Source: Desulfobacterales bacterium (GTDB lineage: Bacteria > Desulfobacterota > Desulfobacteria > Desulfobacterales > SpSt-501). From it: a DNA stretch of 7,693 bases. Below the pieces are notes generated by a model that did not search any database, was not told the origin of the DNA, and worked only from the letters and a program-made list of their open reading frames with translations. A program made the translations under genes and the position numbers. Each line of letters starts with the position of its first letter. Positions within the stretch are counted from its first letter, which is position 1. Location of the stretch: positions 1 to 7,693 of the forward strand of contig JALOOS010000072.1 of the NCBI GenBank assembly GCA_025454275.1, given 5' to 3'. Shown in pieces: positions 1 through 4,932 of this stretch.

Positions 1-541
1 GCCCGCGTTCGGCCAGATCCCGGGTCTCCGCCGCGAGCCCACGGTCGGCGAGCGGGGCGGCGTGCTTGACGCCGACATCGGCGAAGATCAGAACATTGGA
101 CCGCAGCGCCGCCCTCAGCCTCAGGGTCTCGTGGCTCGCCCCTTGAATCACCCCTTGCTCGGAAACCACCGCTCCCATGTGGACGTTGACCCGGATGAAA
201 TGGGCCTCGGCAGCCGCGGCGGCCGCGAGGGCCGCGAGGGCGTCGTTGCGCAGGGCGTTCACCCCGACCGGCAGGCCCGAGGCCCTCACCACCTCCCGCG
301 CGACCGCCGCCAGTGCCGCCACCGTCTCCGCCGGGACGCGGCCCGGGTAGAAGGGCTTGTCCCGGAAATTCTCGACGATCAGGCCGTCGACCCCCTGCCG
401 TTTGAATACGGCGACCTCGGAGAGCGCCGTGTCGTAGACCGGCCCCATGCGGCCGTCATAATCGGGCGCCCCGGGCAGCGGCAGAAGATGCACACAGGCA
501 ATCACCGGCTTATTGCGCCCGAACAGCTCATGAAATCCCAT
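1..541 (-). CDS. BtpA/SgcQ-family TIM-barrel protein, N-terminal part (cut by window edge)
   Basis: The first 180 codons are present; the gene runs off the left edge. The ATG at 541 is preceded by a GGGAGAAGG ribosome binding site. Family hallmarks seen in order: VHLLPLPGAP (residues 17-26), GVDGLIVENF (50-59), PVGVNALRND (91-100), FIRVN (115-119) and ADVGVKHAAPL (154-164), spaced as in the BtpA family, whose proteins are usually about 250-280 residues. These look like successive beta-strand/loop elements of a (beta/alpha)8 barrel; the protein has no signal peptide or membrane segment, so it should be cytosolic. Known of the family: cyanobacterial BtpA is needed for photosystem I accumulation, and SgcQ is an uncharacterised E. 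coli relative. Nothing here suggests photosynthesis, so the role is unknown, perhaps a small-molecule lyase or nucleosidase (inference). It lies 66 bp downstream of the lipoprotein gene on the same strand and may be its last or next operon partner. Family assignment is firm; function is not. Confidence 0.88.
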   Translation of the reverse strand, partial: MGFHELFGRNKPVIACVHLLPLPGAPDYDGRMGPVYDTALSEVAVFKRQGVDGLIVENFRDKPFYPGRVPAETVAALAAVAREVVRASGLPVGVNALRNDALAALAAAAAAEAHFIRVNVHMGAVVSEQGVIQGASHETLRLRAALRSNVLIFADVGVKHAAPLADRGLAAETRDLAERG

Positions 542-607
542 TGCCTTCTCCCTTCCGGAGCCTGTCCCGCCCGCGGACAATTCGAAAAACGGCGGCGGTG
601 GAAAGGC

Positions 608-2371
608 TCACAATCCGTTGTCGTTGGGCTGCCCCATGCGCAGGGGTCCTCCGCGGGCCGTGGGCCAAGGCAGGCAGTTGCCGGCCGCGCCGGGAACTGT
701 GAAAATGTCCATGCCGTGGTCAAACGTCTGCACGATGATCTCCAGTTGGCCGTCGCCGTCGAGATCCCCCACCGTCGGGGCGGCCGGCGCGCCGTTGCCG
801 TTGCCGTTGGTGCCCGGGTTGGGCAGGGCGATGTCGTGCAGCCGGCGGCCGTCCGCCCCCAGGATGATCAGGCGGCCGGAGTCCTGAACGTTCGGCGCAC
901 CGTAGGTGGAAAAGACAACTTCAGGTGAACCGTCCTGGTTCAGGTCCGCCACGATCGGCTCCGAGGCATACATGACCGCCTTGCCGTGAGTGTAATTGTA
1001 GCGCCACAGCTCGCCGGCCTGAGCGGTGAAGGCCCGCATGACGCCGTCGTTGAGCGAAACCACGATTTCCGGGGCTAAATCCCCTTGCAGGTTGACGGCA
1101 GCGGCTGCCGGAATGCCCGCCGGGGGATACCAGCCGGAGACGGATATGGGGGCTCCGCCGCGCGGCAGATCCTCCCAGCCGGCCTTGCGCATGGCCGAGC
1201 GGCTGCCGTCGCCGTGCGCTCCCTCCAGCACCATCACGCCATAGGCCTGGGTCTCATAGGGCACCTTGAATTCGATGTTGGGAACACCCAGCACCTCGTT
1301 GCGGCCGTCCCCGTCCACGTCCACGATGGTGGGCGGGGAGGCCGTCCACTGCAACCACTCCTGGGCGCTGGGATGGGGCCAGACCCCCGTGTGCAGATGA
1401 TAATGGTTTTCCTCCACCACCGCGTCTTCCCAGCGGATGAACTGACCCCATGTCAGTCGCTGCCCGAAATAGCGGCTGTCCCGGTTGGTGAACCAGGCGG
1501 AGGCATTGATCGCGACCCCGTCCGGATCGAAGGCCTGGATGTGGTGGTTGTCGTAGGTAACGATGATCTCAAGCTCCGGATCGTCGTCGATATTACCGAT
1601 AGCGAGGTTGAGGCCATAGCACCCGTAACCGCTGTGTCCCATACCGTTGCGGTCCGCATCCCCGCCCTCACCGCTGCGTTGGTTGTAGCGCGGCCAGGCC
1701 GGGTAGCTCAGCCCGGGAGGCTGAAAGAGGTCGCCGTCGGCATCAAATACAAATACCTGCGCTCCGTCGCTCCGGGTCTGGGTGGTGGTGGCCACCACCT
1801 CGATCCGCCCATCGAGGTTGAGATCGGCGGCCGCCAGCCCCCTTACCTCCGGGGATTCGCCGGCCGAGGTCGTGTCGGCCGGCCAGCCGGGTTTCAGGAC
1901 CAGGCGGCGGTTGCGCCATTCATACGCATAGACTTCATGGCGCGCACCGAAGATCACTTCGGGCACGCCGTCGCCTTCGAGGTCCACCACCACGTGGGGG
2001 GCATACACGCGCCCGCCGTTGTGGTCGACGCGGTCCAGCAACTGCCCCTGGCCGTTGAAGACATAAATGGAATAATAGGCGGCGATCAGCTCATTCTGAC
2101 CGTCTCCGTCCAGGTCCGCCACCACCGGTGATGCGTACCAGCCGGTCTGACCGGCCAGTCTCATTCGAAACACCGGCGCCTGGACCTCGCCCGCGCTTTG
2201 GGCCACGGTGCAAACGGGATTGCGCACCCCGCCGGTGGCATTGCCCGTGGGCGGAGCGGAATCTCCGCTCCCCCCGGAACCGGTCCCACCGCCGCTCCCG
2301 CCGCAGCCGAAGGCCGCGGCCGAGAGGACCATCACCCCTATTCCAAAAACCAACCGCTTCAATGGCTTCAT
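608..2371 (-). CDS. Lipoprotein with eight FG-GAP/VCBS-type repeats (587 aa)
   Basis: I place the start at the ATG at 2371. The frame stays open 40 codons further, to 2491, but only from 2371 does the protein begin with a basic, then hydrophobic signal peptide ending in a lipobox-like AFGC, with Cys23 as the likely lipidated residue. A Gly/Ser-rich tether (about 24-40) follows. The body has eight repeats with acidic Ca2+-loop-like motifs starting near residues 86 (DLDGDG), 130 (DLEGDG), 183 (DLNLDG), 260 (NIDDD), 351 (DVDGDG), 427 (degenerate NLQGD), 476 (DLNQDG) and 536 (DLDGDG), each followed by E(V/I/L)(V/I)-type strands. This is the FG-GAP/VCBS beta-propeller pattern. The C-terminus has CLPWPTARGGP, resembling the tail common in such proteins. 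It is probably an outer-membrane or periplasmic surface-binding or adhesive scaffold; no enzymatic residues are recognised. The upstream Shine-Dalgarno is weak (GGAG about 14 bases before ATG). A (GCCGTT)3 tract at 791-808 encodes an Asn-Gly linker (522-527). Confidence 0.87.
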   Translation of the reverse strand: MKPLKRLVFGIGVMVLSAAAFGCGGSGGGTGSGGSGDSAPPTGNATGGVRNPVCTVAQSAGEVQAPVFRMRLAGQTGWYASPVVADLDGDGQNELIAAYYSIYVFNGQGQLLDRVDHNGGRVYAPHVVVDLEGDGVPEVIFGARHEVYAYEWRNRRLVLKPGWPADTTSAGESPEVRGLAAADLNLDGRIEVVATTTQTRSDGAQVFVFDADGDLFQPPGLSYPAWPRYNQRSGEGGDADRNGMGHSGYGCYGLNLAIGNIDDDPELEIIVTYDNHHIQAFDPDGVAINASAWFTNRDSRYFGQRLTWGQFIRWEDAVVEENHYHLHTGVWPHPSAQEWLQWTASPPTIVDVDGDGRNEVLGVPNIEFKVPYETQAYGVMVLEGAHGDGSRSAMRKAGWEDLPRGGAPISVSGWYPPAGIPAAAAVNLQGDLAPEIVVSLNDGVMRAFTAQAGELWRYNYTHGKAVMYASEPIVADLNQDGSPEVVFSTYGAPNVQDSGRLIILGADGRRLHDIALPNPGTNGNGNGAPAAPTVGDLDGDGQLEIIVQTFDHGMDIFTVPGAAGNCLPWPTARGGPLRMGQPNDNGL

Positions 2372-2416
2372 GTCGAAAGGATGGCTCCGATGAGTTGACC
2401 CTTTTGAAAACCCAAA

Positions 2417-2462
2417 CGACGGGCGATGCCTGAACGATGCGGGCCCGCGGAAGTCCCCGTCG
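2417..2462 (-). other. Possible RNA stem in the gap between the aldolase-like and lipoprotein genes
   Basis: The 139-bp gap 2372-2510 holds no gene. Inside it a perfect 7-bp inverted repeat (positions 2417-2423 with 2456-2462; CGACGGG/CCCGTCG on the transcribed strand) encloses a second palindrome, GCGGGCCCGC (2439-2448). On the minus-strand transcript the stem is followed by TTTGGGTTTTC, which is only moderately T-rich. It could be an imperfect terminator or attenuator for the aldolase-like gene, or a leader structure for the lipoprotein gene. The 32-base loop is long for an intrinsic terminator, and in DNA this rich in G and C such repeats also arise by chance. I could not match the region to a riboswitch class or find a convincing promoter in it. 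Confidence 0.25.
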
Positions 2463-2510
2463 CGGCTACCCGAATCTTCTTTAAACCCCAAGCCCTTTGC
2501 CCTCTGCTTC

Positions 2511-3629
2511 TTACTGGCACCGGCCGCGCAGATCGATCGGCCAGACGTCGACCACCTTGCCGGAGCGGGTGATGTAGAAATGATCGAAGAGGTTGACGGT
2601 GGGGTCGCAGTGCGAGACGACGAGCTCCAGCACCTGCCCGAGTTCGGGCAGGAGCGCGCCTCGCCCCACGGCGCTCACCTTGCCGTATTCGTCCCCGAAC
2701 CAGTCGTACTGGAGCTTGGGGAATTCGGAATTCAGCAAGCACGGCCGGCCACCGTCCCGGTAGAGCGCCTTCAGCCCCGCATCGACCGTCACCTGCCGGC
2801 CGTGGCCCACTCCCACCACCGTGGTCAGCAGGGTGAGGGCCGGTCGATAGTCGGAGCATTCAGCCCCGTCCTCGCACTCGATCGCCATGTACTCGGCGTC
2901 CATGAGCGCGTAGGAGCCCGCCTGAAGCTCGGTCAGCTCGGGCACGGCGAGGTCGGTCGCGGCCGTACCGGTGCCGGAGGCGCTGAAGATTGTACAGCCT
3001 TCATCACGGCGCTGAAGCTCGCGAAAGACGGCCGCCGCCTGCTTGAGCGCCTTGAGCGACGCCGCCCGCCGGTCCACATAGCGGGGGATGTGCTGGACGT
3101 GGCCCGCGTAGGCCTGGATTCCCCGCAGCCAGAGGCTGCGGCTGGCCATGACCCGGTTCACCAGCTCCATGGCCTTGCCCGGGACCACCCCGGTGCGATG
3201 GTGGCCGACATCCAGATCCACAAGCACGTCCAGGCGCAGGCCGCTTCCGGACAGCTGTTTCTCGAGCAGCTCCACCCCGGCGGGGTGGTCGACAACCGCC
3301 ATGAGGGAGCGGGTCTTGCGCAAAAGGGATTTGAGGCGGGCCGCCTTGGCCGGGGTCGCGACCGCACCCGTGATGAGGACGCCCTCGATCCCGGCCGAAA
3401 CCAGCGCTTCGGCCTCCGAAACCTTGGCGGCGCAGAGGCCGACCGCCCCTGCCGCCAGCTGCATCTTGGCCAGCATCGAGCATTTATGCGTCTTGGCGTG
3501 CGGCCGGAGCGCCTTGCCGGCAGCGGAGACGCGCGCCTGCATGGTCTGCAGGTTATCATCCAGGAGATCCAGATCGATCGTCAGGCACGGGGTGTCCAGC
3601 TCCCATTTGCTGCGGCCTTTCGGGTCCAT
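2511..3629 (-). CDS. D-threonine aldolase / D-serine dehydratase family PLP enzyme (372 aa)
   Basis: Fold type III (alanine racemase-like) PLP enzyme of about the usual 370-residue length. Seen: the N-terminal ELDTPCLTIDLDLLDDNL (10-27), typical of the family's first strand; RPHAKTHK (42-49), where Lys46 should form the Schiff base with PLP; DVGHHRTGV around 140; SASGTGTA and ELQAGSYALMD in the barrel's second half; and a C-terminal SHCDPTVNLFD in the metal-binding domain, with His340 and Asp342 as the likely divalent-metal ligands. The His-x-Asp pair resembles D-threonine aldolase, whereas D-serine dehydratases of the DSD1 type use His-x-Cys, so cleavage of a D-3-hydroxy-amino acid into glycine and an aldehyde is the better guess. 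The ATG at 3629 has a strong AGGAGG ribosome binding site nine bases upstream. It starts 36 bp after the transporter gene, so co-transcription is likely. No secretion signal; cytosolic. Family is sure, substrate is inferred. Confidence 0.9.
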   Translation of the reverse strand: MDPKGRSKWELDTPCLTIDLDLLDDNLQTMQARVSAAGKALRPHAKTHKCSMLAKMQLAAGAVGLCAAKVSEAEALVSAGIEGVLITGAVATPAKAARLKSLLRKTRSLMAVVDHPAGVELLEKQLSGSGLRLDVLVDLDVGHHRTGVVPGKAMELVNRVMASRSLWLRGIQAYAGHVQHIPRYVDRRAASLKALKQAAAVFRELQRRDEGCTIFSASGTGTAATDLAVPELTELQAGSYALMDAEYMAIECEDGAECSDYRPALTLLTTVVGVGHGRQVTVDAGLKALYRDGGRPCLLNSEFPKLQYDWFGDEYGKVSAVGRGALLPELGQVLELVVSHCDPTVNLFDHFYITRSGKVVDVWPIDLRGRCQ

Positions 3630-3665
3630 CGTCGCTTTCCTCCTCGACGGCCTTGCGCCGCCGGG

Positions 3666-4193
3666 TCACAGTCCCTTCTTCTCGAAGAACACGAAAACGA
3701 GAACAAAGACCACCCCCAGGATCGGGATCACGACCCAGGGGCTCACCCCCAGGACTCCTGGCAGGGTGATTTTGCCGAAGTTTCCCCAGGCAAGCAGACT
3801 CTTCTCCAGATGCGCGTAGGCTTCGGCATAAAGAGCGGCACCGGCGACCATCCCGGCGATCGCCCAGATCGCATGCCAGCGCCCCTCGGCCACGGCCCCG
3901 ACGGAAGTCCCGGGGCAGAAGCCCATGACGGCCCAGCCGGCACCGAACAAGGCCCCGCCGACGATCAGGGCCCCGAGCAGCGTCGCTTTGACGCTCAGCG
4001 TGGCGATCCCCATCGCGACCAGCAGGTGAATACCGATCATCCCCACCAGGATGGCCGACATCATGAATTTCATGATGGTCATGTCTTGCAGCAGCATGGC
4101 GCCGACCTGCTTTTCAAAGCGCAGCACGCGTCCCTGCTGGAGCAGGGCGCCGAAACAGATCCCGGTGATCAACCCCAGCCACTGTTCGCTCAT
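3666..4193 (-). CDS. YeeE/YedE-family membrane protein, second half (175 aa)
   Basis: Polytopic inner-membrane protein with hydrophobic segments near residues 44-64, 71-92, 107-124 and 150-170, and an amphipathic N-terminus containing GICFGALLQQGRV, a family hallmark (typically GxxFGxxLxxGRxC-like; here the last Cys is absent). The conserved GFCPGTS at 91-97 carries Cys93, one of the cysteines thought to pass sulfur compounds through the pore in this family. Characterised YeeE/TsuA proteins import thiosulfate; some relatives may handle other sulfur species. The protein is about half the length of the single-chain family members and pairs with the upstream half-size gene, with which it overlaps by four bases (ATGA, 4190-4193). 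It has its own ribosome binding site (AAGGGAGG) within the end of the upstream gene. The frame continues open far upstream, but that extension is antisense or out-of-frame to other genes and is not coding. Confidence 0.87.
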   Translation of the reverse strand: MSEQWLGLITGICFGALLQQGRVLRFEKQVGAMLLQDMTIMKFMMSAILVGMIGIHLLVAMGIATLSVKATLLGALIVGGALFGAGWAVMGFCPGTSVGAVAEGRWHAIWAIAGMVAGAALYAEAYAHLEKSLLAWGNFGKITLPGVLGVSPWVVIPILGVVFVLVFVFFEKKGL

Positions 4194-4729
4194 CGCAGGC
4201 CTCCCTTCTGCCGGTAGACGAAGGCCGCCACCATGACCCCGACTCCGAAAAATAATCCCAGGGCGATGAAACCGCTCACGGAAAGCTGCATCAGCCCGCT
4301 CAGGCCATGGCCGCTCGGGCAGCCGTCCGCCATGCGGGCGCCGAACATCGCGACGATACCACCGAGAAAGGCCCCGAGGGCGCGTTTGACGACGCCGCTC
4401 CCGAAGCGTTCGCGCCAGACCGGCGGGACCGCCTCGAGCTTGAAGCTCCCGTCCACCACCGAGGCTCCCAGGGCGCCAATGAAGATCCCGACGATGACCA
4501 TGAACTGCCAGTCGATTTTGGGCGCCGTTTTGGCGAAATAGGGGTTGGCCTTGACCCGGGCCGGGTCCACCTCCCGCTCGATAAACCCCGCCGCCCGCAC
4601 GAAGGTCGTGGACGCACCCAGGTACTGGGTTTTTCCCAAGAGCAGGGTGGAAACCAGCACGGAGAGTGTCGCCAGAACCCCGACCAGGGCGCCGGCCACG
4701 TAAGGCCTCCAGCTGAAGTGTCGTGGCAT
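4190..4729 (-). CDS. YeeE/YedE-family membrane protein, first half (179 aa)
   Basis: Starts at the ATG at 4729, directly after a very strong Shine-Dalgarno (AAGGAGGGG at 4734-4742); the open frame extends to 4846 but that part lacks a good ribosome site and has non-protein-like composition. Hydrophobic segments lie near residues 11-31, 76-94, 117-135 and 149-172. Between the first two there is an approximately 45-residue hydrophilic loop with NPYFAKTAPKIDW, probably periplasmic. The family motif is GARMADGCPSGHGLSG (130-145), with Cys137 the equivalent of Cys93 in the downstream half. The two proteins likely form one heteromeric transporter for thiosulfate or a similar sulfur compound; the family is known for this, the exact substrate is inferred. 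No rhodanese, TusA-like or regulator gene is next to the pair here. It is the first gene of the leftward block and should be controlled from the promoter at about 4803-4831. Confidence 0.87.
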   Translation of the reverse strand: MPRHFSWRPYVAGALVGVLATLSVLVSTLLLGKTQYLGASTTFVRAAGFIEREVDPARVKANPYFAKTAPKIDWQFMVIVGIFIGALGASVVDGSFKLEAVPPVWRERFGSGVVKRALGAFLGGIVAMFGARMADGCPSGHGLSGLMQLSVSGFIALGLFFGVGVMVAAFVYRQKGGLR

Positions 4730-4759
4730 GCTTCCCCTCCTTTCCCGGTTGGATGTCCA

Positions 4760-4772
4760 GGGTGTAACACCC
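4760..4772. promoter_or_regulatory. Perfect 13-bp palindrome upstream of the transporter genes
   Basis: GGGTGTAACACCC is a perfect inverted repeat of six bases around one central base, ending 31 bases before the transporter start codon. If the promoter proposed at 4803-4831 is real, this lies in the transcribed leader, about 25-35 bases past the start site, where a repressor could block elongation. As RNA it would make only a tight, weak hairpin. I cannot assign it to a regulator. Confidence 0.35.
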
Positions 4773-4793
4773 CTGCGGTCGCAGATACCCGCC

Positions 4794-4805
4794 ACCGGAT
4801 CCGGT
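4794..4805. promoter_or_regulatory. Perfect 12-bp palindrome over the predicted transporter start site
   Basis: ACCGGATCCGGT is fully self-complementary. It covers the first part of the predicted leftward -10 box and the likely transcription start, the classical place for a repressor operator. A wider imperfect symmetry is present too (ATACC at 4785-4789 and GGTAT at 4803-4807). GC-rich palindromes occur by chance, so only its location makes it noteworthy. Confidence 0.35.
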
Positions 4806-4831
4806 ATAGTACGATTTGCAGCGGGCCTCAA
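4803..4831 (-). promoter_or_regulatory. Candidate sigma70-type promoter for the YeeE/YedE pair
   Basis: On the minus strand TTGAGG (4826-4831) and TATACC (4803-4808) are separated by 17 bases; each matches four of six consensus positions. Transcription would begin near 4796, giving a leader of about 67 bases before the ATG at 4729. It is the most AT-rich spot of the leftward part of the intergenic region. The sequence TATAGT (4805-4810) could also act as a -10 for rightward transcription, but there is no matching -35 box. Confidence 0.4.
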
Positions 4832-4921
4832 GTCGCGCGGCGGCACAGCGGCCTCCCGGCGGAAGCGATGGAAAAGAGGTCTTGGAATGTGGTAGAAAGC
4901 GAAACGACCGTTCGTGACACC

Positions 4922-4925
4922 GGAG
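4922..4925 (+). promoter_or_regulatory. Ribosome binding site fixing the GTG start of the fusion gene
   Basis: GGAG sits seven bases before the GTG at 4933. An in-frame TGA at 4915-4917 means no start upstream of this GTG is possible, so the start choice is well constrained. An 8-bp direct repeat, TTCGTGAC, occurs at 4911-4918 and again across the start codon at 4930-4937; its meaning is unknown. Confidence 0.55.
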
Positions 4926-4932
4926 CGCCTTC

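Noticed and set aside
542..607. Intrinsic terminator after the lipoprotein gene
   Set aside because: The transcript has a TTTTT run in this gap, but the GC-rich sequence before it (CCACCGCCGCCG) has no complementary arm to form a stem.
791..808. Three tandem copies of the hexamer GCCGTT as a phase-variable repeat
   Set aside because: Three in-frame hexamers only encode an Asn-Gly linker; a change in copy number would not shift the frame, and three copies are too few to be markedly unstable.
62..928. 288-codon open frame on the plus strand
   Set aside because: It spans antisense of the BtpA-family gene, the 66-bp gap and the end of the lipoprotein gene, and shows no protein-like motifs.
1085..2131. 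348-codon open frame on the plus strand
   Set aside because: It is antisense to the FG-GAP repeats; its His/Asp/Val-rich repetitive look comes from the complement of the repeated DLDGDG codons.
2372..2491. 40-codon N-terminal extension of the lipoprotein
   Set aside because: Starting at 2371 gives a normal lipoprotein signal peptide; the extension would bury it and has no good ribosome binding site.
2372..2510. Possible cyclic di-GMP (GEMM) riboswitch
   Set aside because: Short stretches such as GGCAAAG and GGTAGCC recall that class, but the characteristic GACGCAAAGCC core and its paired stems are missing.
2580..4217. 545-codon open frame on the plus strand
   Set aside because: It lies antisense to the aldolase-like gene and the second transporter gene, both of which have clear family motifs and ribosome sites. 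Its translation is rich in His, Arg, Gln and Pro without any recognisable fold, as expected of the complement of GC-rich genes.
4882..4910. TTGGAA as a -35 box for the rightward operon
   Set aside because: At the right spacing the -10 position reads CGACCG, which is not a -10 box. No convincing rightward promoter was found in the intergenic region.
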